Below, piece after piece: positions 16,983 to 27,841 of a stretch of 62,374 nt of DNA. A program made the translations under genes and the position numbers. The notes under the pieces are model-generated. The model saw only the letters and a list, made by a program, of their open reading frames with translations. It was not told where the DNA came from and ran no database searches. The DNA lies in assembly GCA_002343505.1 (NCBI GenBank), contig DDQZ01000107.1:1-62374 (forward strand). The letters are read 5' to 3'. Source of the stretch: Verrucomicrobiaceae bacterium UBA2429. GTDB lineage: Bacteria > Verrucomicrobiota > Verrucomicrobiia > Verrucomicrobiales > Verrucomicrobiaceae. Every line of letters begins with the position of its first letter. Within the stretch, counting starts at the first letter, position 1.

Positions 16983-19900
16983 ATGACTGTTTTTCACCGC
17001 CTTCTCATCAGCACCGCATGCCTCGGCGCCGCCTCCGGCGCGGAGGTGGATTTTGCCCGGCAAATCCGGCCCATTCTCTCGGAGAACTGCTTCTTCTGCC
17101 ACGGGCCCGATGACAAGAAACGGGAGGCGGACCTCCGTCTTGACGACGAGGCGGCAGCCAAGAAAAACAACGGCGGAGTCATCGCCGTGGCACCGGGTGA
17201 TCCGGAAAAAAGCGCCCTCATCCAGCGAATCACCAGCACCGACCCTGACGAGATCATGCCGCCGCCAAAACAGCACAAGACCATCTCCCCCGCGCAGGTG
17301 GCGCTGCTGAAAGAGTGGATCAAGCAGGGCGCGAAGTGGGGAAAGCATTGGAGTTATGAGCGCGTGGTGAGGCCGGAGGCGCCCGCAGGCGCAAAGAACC
17401 CGGTGGATGCGTTTCTGGCGGCACGCCTGAAAGAGGAAGGGCTGTCGTTTTCTCCTGCGGCGGACCGGGCCACGCTCATACGGCGCATGGCCATGGACCT
17501 CACCGGCCTGCCTCCGACACTCGAAGAACTGGCGCGTTTTTCCTCCGACACCTCAAACCCGTCCGACTGGTCCGGGCGCGTGATCTCCCACTACCTCTCC
17601 AAGCCCGCCTACGGCGAGCACTGGGCCGCGCAGTGGCTCGATCTGGCGCGCTACGCCGACTCCTCCGGCTATCCCAGCGACCAGCCGCGTGAAATCTGGG
17701 CCTATCGTGACTGGGTGATCCGCGCGTTGAACGCGAACATGCCGTTCGACCAGTTCACCATCGAGCAGCTCGCGGGCGATCTGCTGCCCGGCCCGTCGGA
17801 CGACCAGCTCATCGCCACCGCGTTCCACCGGAACACGATGACACAAAACGAAGGCGGCACGAATGACGAGGAGTTTCGCAACGCGGCGGTCATTGACCGC
17901 GTCAACACCACCTTCGCCGTGTGGATGGGCACCACGATGGCCTGCGCGCAATGCCACACGCACAAGTACGACCCCATCACCATCGAGGAGTACTTCCAGT
18001 TCCACGCCTTCCTCAATCAAAGCGCCGACAGCGACAAAAAAGACGAGGTGCCGGTGCACAGCTTCGACACGCCGGAGATCAAAAAGCAGCGCCAGACGCT
18101 CCAGGCCGAGATCGCGAAGCTGGAGTCGAAATTCTCGCAGCCGCCCCCGGAATGGCTGGCGGGTCTCGACGCCTGGGACCGCGCCTTCGCTCGTGATTTG
18201 GAGTGGCGGAGTCCGAAGCCCGCGCATGTGAGCGCGGCCGACGCGGGGATCGGTGACGACGGCCGTGTCGTTCTCACCCAAAACCCCGACACTGCCGTGC
18301 ATGTCGTCGAACTGCCGCTCAGCGGTGACACACTCAGCGCGGTGAGACTCGACACGGCGCCGCAATCCGGCTTCGGCAATTTTGTGCTCACCGGCCTCAA
18401 GGCCGAGGTGGTGCCGCCGGACACGCAGGCAGCCCTGCGGGCGCGCTTTGTCCGCGTGGAACTGCCCGGCGAGAAAAAAATGCTGCAACTGGCGGAGGTG
18501 CAGGTCTTCAGCGGCGCGGAAAACCTGGCTCTGAAAGGCGAGGCGAGGCAAAGCAGCACCTACGCTGACGCGGAGGCGGCGCGCGCCGTGGACGGCAACA
18601 CGAACGGCGAGTACAACAACGGCAGCGTCTCGCACACCAACGACAACGACAAGGACACATGGTGGGAGGTGGATTTGAAGGCGGCGCGACCCGTGGACCG
18701 CGTGGTGGTGTGGAACCGTCTCGACGGCACCGGCAAGCGTCTTGACGGCTTCCGCCTCGTGCTGCTCGATGAGAAACGCCAAACTGTGTGGAAAAGTGAT
18801 CCGGCGCCGGCGCCCGACCTTGAGAAGTCATTCGCGATCAGCGGCCCCGTGCCGGTGGTTTTCACAACGGCGCTGGCCGACTACGAGCAGGCTGGATTTG
18901 AGGCGTCGAAATTCCTCGCCCCAAAAAGCAAGGGCTGGGCCGTCGGCGGCGCGCAGGACAAGCCGCACACGCTCACGCTTTTGACGAAAACGCCCGTCGC
19001 CGTCCCGCCGGGTGCGAAGCTGCGCGTGACCCTGGAGCAGCGGAGCGAGCACAAGAAGCACACCCTCGGCAGCTTCCGTCTCAGCTTCACCGGCGACGCG
19101 CGCGTGCGGCAGGCCGCGCAAGTGCCGGCGAACGTCGCCGCCGTGCTGGCGCTGGAACAACGCGCGCCGGAGCAGCAAAAGGCCGTCATTGACCACTATG
19201 CGCGCAACGTGGCGAAGGAGTCCGCCGCCGAGCGCGCGCGCCTCGCGGCCGCGAAAAAGGAACTGGCAGCCATCAAGCCGGTGACGGTGCCTGTCATGCG
19301 CGACCTCGACGCAAAGCAGCGCCGCGTGACAAAAATCCAGCTTCGCGGCAACTGGCAGGATCTTGGCGCGGAAGTCAGCGAGGCCACGCCGGCCGCGTTT
19401 CATCCCCTGCCGGACGGCGCGCCAAGGAACCGCCTCACCATGGCAAAGTGGCTCGTCAGCCGGGACAATCCGCTGACCGCCCGCGTGACGGTGAACCGCC
19501 TGTGGGAGGGCATCTTCGGCACCGGCATCGTGCGCAGCAGCGAGGAGTTCGGCAGCCAGGGCGAGCTGCCATTTCATCCCGAACTGCTCGACTGGCTCGC
19601 CGCCGAGTTGATGGACAGCGGCTGGGACATCCAGCACATGCTGCGGCTCATGCTGAACAGCGAAGCCTACCGCCAAAGCTCAAAATCCAGCCCCGCACTC
19701 AACGAGCGCGACCCCGACAACCGCCTGCTGGCGCGCGGCCCGCGCTTCCGCCCCACCGGCGAGATGCTGCGCGACCAGGCGCTCGCCGTCAGCGGCCTGC
19801 TATCAGAAAAAATGTTCGGCCCGCCCGTGCGTCCGATGATGCCGAACCTCGGTCTCAGCACTGCCTTTGGGCGCAGCAATGACTGGACTGTCAGCGAGGG

Positions 19901-20366
19901 CGAGGACAAGCACCGCCGCAGCATCTACACGGAGGTGCGGCGCAACGCGCCCTACGCCAGCTTCACCACCTTCGACGCCGGCAACCGCGAAGTCTGCATG
20001 ATCCGCCGCGGCCGCACCAACACGCCGCTTCAGGCCTTTGTGACGCTGAACGACCCCGTCTTCCTCGAAACGCATCAGGCCATGGCGCGGCGGCTCGTCC
20101 GCGAGGCCCAAACCCTGCCCGAACGCCTCTCCCGCCTCTTCATGCTCTGCCTCGCGCGCGAGCCGCGCGCGGAAGAGTCAGCCGCATTGACCCGGCTGCA
20201 CGCCGAAAGCCTTGCGATGCATCAAAGCGACCCCGCCGCCGCCGCAAAGCTGGCCACCGACCCCCTCGGCCCCGCCGAAGCCGGCGCCGACATCCCCGAA
20301 CTTGCCGTCTGGACCACCATCGCAAACGTGGTCATGAACCTGGACGAGTTTGTCATGCGCAATTAA
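16983..20366 (+). CDS. PSCyt1 / DUF1549 / DUF1553 protein with discoidin-like domain
   Basis: A 1127-residue exported protein with a short signal peptide (1-20). Residues ~22-120 form a planctomycete-type cytochrome c domain with CFFCH (C36, C39, H40). DUF1549 follows, with DLTGLPPTLEEL, WLDLARYADSSGY and a second haem motif CAQCH near 320. A discoidin (F5/8C)-like segment (about 486-616, AVDGNTNGEYNN...WWEVDL) is inserted before DUF1553, which has NRLWEGIFGTGIV and RRGRTNTPLQAFVTLNDP. The domains are well known in Planctomycetota and Verrucomicrobiota but their biochemical role is not established. Unlike the other two copies in this window it has no DUF1501 gene beside it. The discoidin part suggests carbohydrate binding. 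Confidence 0.9.
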   Translation: MTVFHRLLISTACLGAASGAEVDFARQIRPILSENCFFCHGPDDKKREADLRLDDEAAAKKNNGGVIAVAPGDPEKSALIQRITSTDPDEIMPPPKQHKTISPAQVALLKEWIKQGAKWGKHWSYERVVRPEAPAGAKNPVDAFLAARLKEEGLSFSPAADRATLIRRMAMDLTGLPPTLEELARFSSDTSNPSDWSGRVISHYLSKPAYGEHWAAQWLDLARYADSSGYPSDQPREIWAYRDWVIRALNANMPFDQFTIEQLAGDLLPGPSDDQLIATAFHRNTMTQNEGGTNDEEFRNAAVIDRVNTTFAVWMGTTMACAQCHTHKYDPITIEEYFQFHAFLNQSADSDKKDEVPVHSFDTPEIKKQRQTLQAEIAKLESKFSQPPPEWLAGLDAWDRAFARDLEWRSPKPAHVSAADAGIGDDGRVVLTQNPDTAVHVVELPLSGDTLSAVRLDTAPQSGFGNFVLTGLKAEVVPPDTQAALRARFVRVELPGEKKMLQLAEVQVFSGAENLALKGEARQSSTYADAEAARAVDGNTNGEYNNGSVSHTNDNDKDTWWEVDLKAARPVDRVVVWNRLDGTGKRLDGFRLVLLDEKRQTVWKSDPAPAPDLEKSFAISGPVPVVFTTALADYEQAGFEASKFLAPKSKGWAVGGAQDKPHTLTLLTKTPVAVPPGAKLRVTLEQRSEHKKHTLGSFRLSFTGDARVRQAAQVPANVAAVLALEQRAPEQQKAVIDHYARNVAKESAAERARLAAAKKELAAIKPVTVPVMRDLDAKQRRVTKIQLRGNWQDLGAEVSEATPAAFHPLPDGAPRNRLTMAKWLVSRDNPLTARVTVNRLWEGIFGTGIVRSSEEFGSQGELPFHPELLDWLAAELMDSGWDIQHMLRLMLNSEAYRQSSKSSPALNERDPDNRLLARGPRFRPTGEMLRDQALAVSGLLSEKMFGPPVRPMMPNLGLSTAFGRSNDWTVSEGEDKHRRSIYTEVRRNAPYASFTTFDAGNREVCMIRRGRTNTPLQAFVTLNDPVFLETHQAMARRLVREAQTLPERLSRLFMLCLAREPRAEESAALTRLHAESLAMHQSDPAAAAKLATDPLGPAEAGADIPELAVWTTIANVVMNLDEFVMRN

Positions 20367-20491
20367 CCGATTGCGAACCCAGCCCGCAAAACCCCGCGAT
20401 TCAAATTCGCCAAACCTTCTCCGGCATTACGCCAAGCTGCGTTCGTGTCATGCGAGGATGAGATCGGAAAATGATGGAGACTGCGAAGCGC

Positions 20492-23400
20492 TCATGGCTT
20501 TGCCTCCTGCTCCAGCACAATGCGGAAGCCGTTGGACAGGCGGCGGACGTTGTATGGGTGGGGCACCCGGAAAGAGGTCTGGACCCAGTCGGCGCTGGAG
20601 GCGCTCCAGGCGCCGCCGCGTGTGGGGAAGGTGGTGCGGCTTTCATCGAAGGCGTCCTCGCACCACTCCGCCGCGTTGCCAGCGAGGTCGTGGATGCCGA
20701 GTGCGTTTGCCGGGAAACTCATCACCGGCGCGGTGTAGGCGTGGCCGTCGTCATAGCCGGTGAAGTATTTGGCGGTGGGATCGGGTGCGAGCTTGCGGCG
20801 GGTTTCGTCGCTGTAGTTGACGACGGGGCTGGCGGGCGGCCAGGTGGCACCGCCCCAGGGGTAGTGGCCCTTGGGTTTGTGGACGGTGCTGGGCGTGGTC
20901 CACACCTCCCATTTTTCCAGATGGCCGATGCCGGCGGCGAGGCTCCACTCCCGGTCGGTGGGCAGGCGGTAGGTGCGGTTTTCTTTCTGGCTGAGCCAGG
21001 CGCAAAAGGCCTGCGCGTCGTGCCAGCAGACGCGGGTGACGGGGTGGGCGTCGAGTGGGCCCTGTGGCGTGTAGCCCTGGGTGCTGTGGTCTTTCCAGTC
21101 GGCGTTCGCCTGCGGGTTTTCAGCCGCGTAGGCGGCATAGTCCTGACGGCGGGTTTCATGGATGCAAATCAGCACGCTGGTGCCGGGCACGGGCACGAGC
21201 TTCATGCCGAGGGTGTTGCTGATGGAGCGCGCCTTTGCCTCGTCAGGCGGCATCTTTGCGGGAAAAGCGGGCGGCTGCCGGGCTTGCAGGGCGGAGAGGG
21301 CGGCGGGGTGCGGCGGCTCGACGGGCGGGAGATTCACGGCGGGAGCGGCGGCTTTTTCTGCCGACGGCGGGCCGACGGGCTCCAGGGCGATGCGGAAGCC
21401 GTGGGTGGCGCGGTGGAGTTCCGGCAGTGAGGAATGGCGCTTGTTGGAGCGCAGGCCGTCCACGGTGAAGTCCTCCCAGGAGCCGCCGCGAAGCACGCGG
21501 TGGGCGAGGTTCAGGTTGAGCCATTCCTCCACCCATTCCGTGACATTGCCGCCCATGTCATAGAGGCCGAGCGGGTTGGGCGGGAAGCTCATGACGGGGG
21601 CGCTGGTGGCGAAGCCGTCGTCGTACTTTTCCAGGATGTCGGCGGTGGGGAAGGCGCGGCGGTGGGCCTGGTCGGCGTAGTTGCCATGGCGCTTCTCGGT
21701 GCTGGGGGGGAAGCGCCCGCCGTAGGGGAAGGAGCCGGGGCCGACGTAGCCGTACATCGCGGGCGTGTTAGCGGCGGAGGCGAGTTTTTCCAGCGGGCCG
21801 AGGCCGACGGCGAGGCTCCACTCCCGGTCGGTGGGCAGGCGGTATTTTCTGCCCTCCTTTTGGCTGAGCCAGGCGCAGAAGGCCTTGGCCTCGTGCCAGT
21901 TCACGCCGGAGACGGGGTGGTCGTCCTCCATGCCGGTGGGCACGCCGGCCCATTGCTGCTCCTTCCATTGCAGGGCGGAGCCAGTCTGGGGCACTTCCTT
22001 GTCAAAGGCGAGGTAGTCCTGCCGCCGTGTCTCATGGATGCAGAAGAGCACGTCCGTGCCGGGGATGGGCACGAGCTTCATGCCGAGGCTGTTGGTGACG
22101 GCGGCTGCGGCTGCGGCCTCCGGCTTCATGTCTTCCGGGAATCGGGGTTGCTTGGGCTTTTCCGCCGGCAGGGGTGCGGGGTCCGCGTGAAAGGTGGGCC
22201 GCCGCTCCACCACGCAGCGGAAGCCGTAGGTGGAGTGTACGATCATGGTGCCGTTGATGCGCGAGGAGGAGAGCAGGCTTTCCTTTTTGGAGTCGTTCCA
22301 CGAGCTGCCGCGCAGGGCGTGGAATTTCCGTCTGGCGTCCCACCAGTCCTCGACCCATTCGCTGACATTGCCGCTGAGATCGTAAAGGCCGAGTTGGTTC
22401 GGTTTGAAGCTCATCACGGGAGCGTCGTTGGCGAAGCCATCCGTGCGGCCCTCGAAGTAGGGGGTGTCCGAAGGGGCGAACTCCATGCGCGTCTCGTCGC
22501 TGAAGTTCCCCGCGCCATCCGGCGGCGGCCATTCGGTGCCCCAGGGGAAGGCGGTGGGGTGGCGGAAGACGGTGGCGGGGGTGGTCTCCTTGGTCCATTC
22601 CTCGGACTCGCCGATGCCGACGGCGAAGCTCCACTCCCGGTCGGTGGGCAGGCGGTAGTTCCGGCGCTCCTTTTTGCTGAGCCAGTCACAGAAGGACTGC
22701 GCCTCCTGCCAGTTCACGCGCATGACAGGGTGGTCGCCCCGGTTTTCCACCACGGGGTCGAGCCCGCGCTCCACGCCATTCGCCCAGAAGTTCATCGCGC
22801 CGGGCACCTCGGCGGCGTAGGCTTCGAAGTCCTTGTACCGCGTCTCGTGGATGCACATGAGGACATCGGTGCCGGGCACGTCCACGAACTTCATGCCGAG
22901 GTCGTTGGTGAAAAGGCCCTTGTCATCCAACACGATGGGGCGGGGCTTTTTGGCCTCCTGCGCCTGATGGTAGGCGAGCCCGGCGGCGATGATGCCGCTG
23001 GCCGCCGCGCCCAGACTCGTCAACACCACCGCACGGCGGTGCCTGCGCAGCCAGCGCCCGGCCTTGTAGCCGAGGCTCGGCGGGCGGGCCAGCACGGGCA
23101 GGTTTTCCAGATGGCGCTGCACGTCGGCGGCGAACTCGGCCGCCGTCTGGTAGCGGCGCAGGCGGTCCTTCTCCAGCGCCTTCATGGTGATCCAGTCCAG
23201 GTCGGCGGGCAGGGCGGAGAGCAGGGATTTGTCAGCGGCTTCACCGCGCTGGGCGGCGGTGGTTATTTGCCGGAGGCGGGTGCTTGGGCGTTCGGGATTG
23301 GTTTCCAGAATGAGCTCCCGCACCGCCGCCAGCCCGCCACTGCTGACGCTGGTGACATCAAAGGCCTGCTCACCGGTGAGCATCTCGTAGAGCAGCGCGC

Positions 23401-24112
23401 CCAGCGCATACACATCACTGCGCGCGTCCAGCCTGCGCCCGCCCTCGATCTGCTCCGGCGACATATAGACCGGCGTGCCGATGACCTGCTCCTCCCGCGT
23501 GAACATGGTGAGGTCATCCAGGCTGCCGCTGTGCATGGCTTTGGCGATGCCGAAATCAATGACCTTCGGCACCGGCGCGCCGTCCACCTCGGTGACGAGC
23601 ACGTTGGAGGGCTTGATGTCCCGGTGCAGGATGCCCTTCTCATGTGCATGATGCACGGCCAGGCAGACCTGGATGAAAAGCCGCAGCCTCTCGGGCAGCG
23701 CCACCTCATGCTCCCTGCACCAGCGTGTGATGGTGCCGCCGCGCACCAGCTCCATGGCAAAATAAGGCCGCCCGTTTGGCCCCACACCGGCGTCGAGCAT
23801 GGTGGCGATGTTTGGATGCTCCAGCGCTGCCAGTGCCTGGCGCTCCTGGTTAAACCGCCCCAACACCTGCGCTGTGTCCATGCCCAGTTTCACCACTTTG
23901 AGCGCCACCTCACGCTTCACCACCTCCGTCTGCTCCGCGCGCCAGACATTGCCAAAGCCGCCCTCGCCGATGATCTCGCAGAGCTGGTAAGGGCCGATGG
24001 TGTCGCCCTCCTGCTCCAGGCCAGCTAGATTTTCGTCCAGCATGTCACCGAGGATGCGCCCGGCGTTGGCGCGGATGAGGTCGGAAGGTGATGGGGATTG
24101 CTGGTCACTCAT
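20492..24112 (-). CDS. Transmembrane Ser/Thr kinase with three external FGE-like modules (second kinase of the operon)
   Basis: A 1206-residue protein; the start ATG (24110-24112, MSDQQSPSPSDLIR) matches the N-terminus of its paralogue upstream. The kinase domain covers ~42-330: G-loop GEGGFGNVW, K72 in VALKVVK, HRDIKPSN with D165, DFG at 186-188 and GTPVYMSPEQ, so it looks active. One membrane segment follows at ~361-381 after RWLRRHRR, which keeps the kinase inside. Three FGE/SUMF1-like modules (~401-640, 672-915, 965-1203) lie outside, each starting with an (S/N)xLGMKxVxxPGTxVL pattern. They lack the FGE catalytic Cys pair. The start overlaps the ancestral stop of the upstream kinase gene in ATGAGTGA, so translation would have been coupled. 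Probable sensor kinase; ligand unknown. Confidence 0.9.
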   Translation of the reverse strand: MSDQQSPSPSDLIRANAGRILGDMLDENLAGLEQEGDTIGPYQLCEIIGEGGFGNVWRAEQTEVVKREVALKVVKLGMDTAQVLGRFNQERQALAALEHPNIATMLDAGVGPNGRPYFAMELVRGGTITRWCREHEVALPERLRLFIQVCLAVHHAHEKGILHRDIKPSNVLVTEVDGAPVPKVIDFGIAKAMHSGSLDDLTMFTREEQVIGTPVYMSPEQIEGGRRLDARSDVYALGALLYEMLTGEQAFDVTSVSSGGLAAVRELILETNPERPSTRLRQITTAAQRGEAADKSLLSALPADLDWITMKALEKDRLRRYQTAAEFAADVQRHLENLPVLARPPSLGYKAGRWLRRHRRAVVLTSLGAAASGIIAAGLAYHQAQEAKKPRPIVLDDKGLFTNDLGMKFVDVPGTDVLMCIHETRYKDFEAYAAEVPGAMNFWANGVERGLDPVVENRGDHPVMRVNWQEAQSFCDWLSKKERRNYRLPTDREWSFAVGIGESEEWTKETTPATVFRHPTAFPWGTEWPPPDGAGNFSDETRMEFAPSDTPYFEGRTDGFANDAPVMSFKPNQLGLYDLSGNVSEWVEDWWDARRKFHALRGSSWNDSKKESLLSSSRINGTMIVHSTYGFRCVVERRPTFHADPAPLPAEKPKQPRFPEDMKPEAAAAAAVTNSLGMKLVPIPGTDVLFCIHETRRQDYLAFDKEVPQTGSALQWKEQQWAGVPTGMEDDHPVSGVNWHEAKAFCAWLSQKEGRKYRLPTDREWSLAVGLGPLEKLASAANTPAMYGYVGPGSFPYGGRFPPSTEKRHGNYADQAHRRAFPTADILEKYDDGFATSAPVMSFPPNPLGLYDMGGNVTEWVEEWLNLNLAHRVLRGGSWEDFTVDGLRSNKRHSSLPELHRATHGFRIALEPVGPPSAEKAAAPAVNLPPVEPPHPAALSALQARQPPAFPAKMPPDEAKARSISNTLGMKLVPVPGTSVLICIHETRRQDYAAYAAENPQANADWKDHSTQGYTPQGPLDAHPVTRVCWHDAQAFCAWLSQKENRTYRLPTDREWSLAAGIGHLEKWEVWTTPSTVHKPKGHYPWGGATWPPASPVVNYSDETRRKLAPDPTAKYFTGYDDGHAYTAPVMSFPANALGIHDLAGNAAEWCEDAFDESRTTFPTRGGAWSASSADWVQTSFRVPHPYNVRRLSNGFRIVLEQEAKP

Positions 24113-27100
24113 GGCTGGGCCTTTCGTTTGCCTGTTCCAGGACAATGCGGAAGCCGTTGGAGAGGCGGCGGGCATCGGCGGGGTGGGGGAGGCGGAAGGA
24201 GGTCTCGGCGTAGCCGGAGTTGGAGGTGCTCCAGGCTCCGCCGCGGGCGGGGAAGGTGGTGCGGGTTTCATCGAAGGCGTCCTCACACCATTCAGCGGCG
24301 TTGCCGCCGAGGTCGTGGATGCCTAACGTATTCGGTGGGAAGCTCATGACCGGCGCGGTGTAGGCGTGGCCGTCGTCATAGCCGGTGAAATATTTGGCGG
24401 TGGGGTCTGGGGCGAGCTTGCGGCGGGCTCATCGCTGTAGTTCACCACGGGCGCGGCAGGCGGCCAGGCGGTGCCGCCCCAGGGGTAGTGGTCTTTGGGC
24501 TTGAAGACGGAGCTGGGCGTGGTCCCCGCCTCCCATTTCTCCAGATGGCCGATGCCGGCGGCGAGGCTCCACTCGCGGTCGGTGGGCAGGCGGTAGGTAC
24601 GGTTTTCCTTTCGGCTGAGCCAGGCGCAAAAGGCCTGCGCGTCGTGCCAGGAGACGCGTGTGACGGGATGCGCCTCCAGATCGCCCTCCGGCATGTAGCC
24701 CTGGGTCTTGTGCTCCTTCCACTCCATGTTGGCATCCGGGTTTTCCAGCGCATAGGCGGCGTAGTCCTGGCGGCGGGTCTCGTGGATGCAAAACAGCGCG
24801 CTGGTGCCGGGCACGGGCACGAGCTTCATGCCGAGGGTGTTGCTGATGGCGCGCGCCTTTGCCTCGTCAGGCGGCATGGTTGCGGGAAAGGCGGGCGGCT
24901 GCCGGGCTTGCAGGGCGGAGATGGCGGCGGGGTGCGGCGGCTGGACGGGCGCGGGCTTTGCTTCAGCCGGAACAGCGGCCTTTTCCGCCGTGGGTGGAAT
25001 GCCGCCTGGATCAAGGACACAGCGGAAACCTAGCTGGTAATTGACAGAGGTGGTGTTGGCCGAGCGCCGAGATGCCAGGAGAATGTTTTCCGGCAAGTCA
25101 TCCTTCCAGCCCGAGCCGCGATAGGTTCTTTCTTTCCGGGCGGTGTTGAACCAGTCTTCGCACCACTCGGCGACGTTGCCGCCCAGGTCGTGCAGACCGA
25201 AAGGGTTCGCCTGAAAACTCATCACGGGTGCGGTGGTGACAAAACCGTCGTCGTAGCCGCCGATGGATGACAAAAAGGGGAAGGCGGAATGCTTGGTTTT
25301 GTCAGCATAGTTTCCAGCGCGCACTCCAGCAGGTGGAGGAAAGAGCGCTCCCCAGGGAAATTCGGTGCGGCCTGCGCGTCCGAGCTTTTCGGATGTGTCC
25401 TCCGGTCCCGGCTTTTCATGCGGACCCAGGCCAGCGGCGATGCTCCACTCGCGGTCCGTGGGCAGGCGGTAGAGGCGGTTTTCCTTCCGGCTCAGCCAGA
25501 TGCAGAAGGCGCGCGCATCGTCCCAGCTCACGGACACAACGGGATGGTCATTTCCCGCGCCAATGGGGTGGTCGCCGACAGTCTGGCTGAGCCAGGTGCT
25601 GCCCAGGCCCGTGCTGGCGGCGGCAAAGACGGCGTAGTCCTGGCGGCGCGTCTCATGGACGCAGAAGAGCACATCACTCCCGGGCACTGGGATGAACTTC
25701 ATGCCAAGGCTGTTGGTGACGCTGCGCGCGCTGATCTCCGCGTCAGGAAGCGGGTCGGGGAATTTGCCCGGAGGCAGTGCCGCAGATTGCAGGCCGGTCT
25801 TTGAATCAGGAGCTTGCGTTTCCCGCGCCACGGGCACGGGTGTCACCGCCGCACTTGAGGGCGGGGCGGCTTCCAGCACGCAGCGGAAGCCGTATTGAGG
25901 GGCTTTCACGACGGTGGTGACATCTCGGAAATGGCGCGCGGAGGTGGCCATGGTCTTGCGCAGATCCTCCACCAGATGGCTGCCCCAGTGGGCGCCGCGC
26001 AAAATGCGAAACCTGCTGCCCGGCTCGGCCCGCTCCGCCACCCATTCGCTGACATTGCCGCCCATGTCATGGATGCCTGTCTTGTTAGGCCGGAAGCTCA
26101 TCACCGGCGCTGTGGTGGCGAATCCATCTTGGTAGCCTTTGATGAAGGAGGGGGTGGATGGCGTGGCGGCCTTGAGCGTCTCGTCGCTGTAATTGCCCGC
26201 GCCTGGCGGTGGCGGCCAGGTGCCCTCCCAGGGGTAATGGTCCGGCACTTTGAAGACCGACTTCGGCGTGGTGTCCGGCCCCCAGGTCTCCTGGTCACCA
26301 ATGCCCGCAGCCATGCTCCACTCGCGGTCGGTGGGCAGGCGGTAGGTGCGGCCTTCTTTGGCGCTGAGCCACTGGCAAAAGGCGTCCGCCTCCTCCCAGT
26401 TGATGCGCATGGCAGGGTGGTTGTCACGATCCTCCACCACGGGGTCGAGGCCCGTGGCGACTCCCGTCATCCAGAGGCCGACCGCGCCCGGCACCTCGGC
26501 GGTATAGGCGGCGAAGTCCCTGTTGCGCGTCTCGTGGATGCACATCAGCACATCCGTGCCGGGCACGGGGGTGAACTTCATGCCAAGGCTGTTCGTGTGC
26601 AGTTCGCCAGGGGCCAGCGTGATGCGCTTTGGCCTGCGTGCCTCTGCCTCCAGATGCAATGCGGCGAGCATGACGGCTGTGGCAGCGACCGCTCCGAGGC
26701 TGGTCAGCGCAACCGAGCGGCGGTGCCTGCGCAGCCAGCGCCCTGCCTTGTAGCTGAGGCTGGGCAGGCGGGCCAGCACGGGCAGGCTGTCCAGATGGCG
26801 CTGCACATCCTCCGCAAAGTCCGCTGCCGTCTGGTAGCGGCGCAGGCGGTCCTTCTCCAGCGCCTTCATGGTGATCCAGTCCAGGTCGGCGGGCAGCGTG
26901 GAGAGGATGGGTTTTTCGCCTGATTCACCGTGCTTGGCAGCTGAGGTCTTCTGCCTCAGCCGCGTGCTCGGGCGTTCGGGATGGGTTTCGAGAATGAGAT
27001 GCCGCACCGCAGCCAGACCACCTGTGCCGACGCTGCTGAGATCAAATGCCTGCTCGCCCGCGAGTATCTCGTAGAGCAGCGCGCCCAGCGCATACACATC

Positions 27101-27841
27101 ACTGCGCGCGTCCAGCCTGCGCCCGCCCTCGATCTGCTCCGGCGACATATAGACCGGCGTGCCGATCACCTGGCCGGTCTGCGTCAGCAGCGACAGCTCT
27201 GCCTGGCTTCCGCTCATCGCCTTGGCGATGCCGAAGTCGATGACCTTGGGCACCGGCGCGCCGTCCACCTCGGTGACGAGCACGTTGGAGGGCTTGATGT
27301 CGCGGTGCAGGATGCCCTTCTCATGCGCGTGCTGCACGGCCTGGCAGACCTGGATGAACAGCCGCAGCCGCTCAGGCAGGGTGGCATTGTGCTCCTGGCA
27401 CCAGCGGGTGATGGTGCCGCCGCGCACCAGCTCCATGGCGAAGTAGGGCCGCCCGTTCGGCCCCACGCCGGCGTCGAGCATGGTGGCGATGTGCGGGTGC
27501 TTCAGGCTCGCCAGCGCCTGGCGCTCCTGGTTGAAGCGCCTGATCACCTGGGCGGTGTCCATGCCGAGCTTGATGACCTTGAGCGCCACCTCGCGCCGCA
27601 CCACCTCGGTCTGCTCCGCGCGCCAGACATTGCCGAAGCCGCCCTCGCCGATAACCTCGCACAGGCGGTAAGGACCCACGGTGTCGCCCTCGCATTCCAT
27701 GCCTGCGAGACCTTCGTCCAGCATGTCGCCGAGGATGCGCCCGGCATTGGCGCGGATGAGGTCGGAGGGGGAGGGCGGCGCGACGCGGGTCGTCCTGTCA
27801 GGTTCCTCGACATCCCCCGAAGCTGGGCTTTCGTCACTCAT
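24105..27841 (-). pseudogene. Transmembrane Ser/Thr kinase with three FGE-like modules, frameshifted near 24428
   Basis: As read, the frame from 27841 stops at 24344 (1165 residues), ending in a run unrelated to FGE modules after VVNYSDE. The missing part of module 3, including GIHDLGGNAAEW, continues in another frame down to 24105. Compared with the paralogue (gcgggtttcgtcgc), the sequence here (gcgggctcatcgc) is one base short; restoring it gives a 1245-residue protein ending RPSHE. Everything else looks intact: GEGGFGNVW, VALKVIK, HRDIKPSN, DFG, a membrane segment after RWLRRHRR, and three FGE-like modules. Its ATG overlaps the sigma-factor stop (ATGA). The shift could be a sequencing or assembly error, a recent mutation, or recoding. 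The truncated product would keep the kinase, the membrane helix and two full modules. Confidence 0.85.

Noticed and set aside
21434..24028. 864-residue plus-strand frame opposite the kinase gene
   Set aside because: It mirrors the repetitive kinase/FGE coding sequence and has His/Gly/Ala-rich antisense composition.
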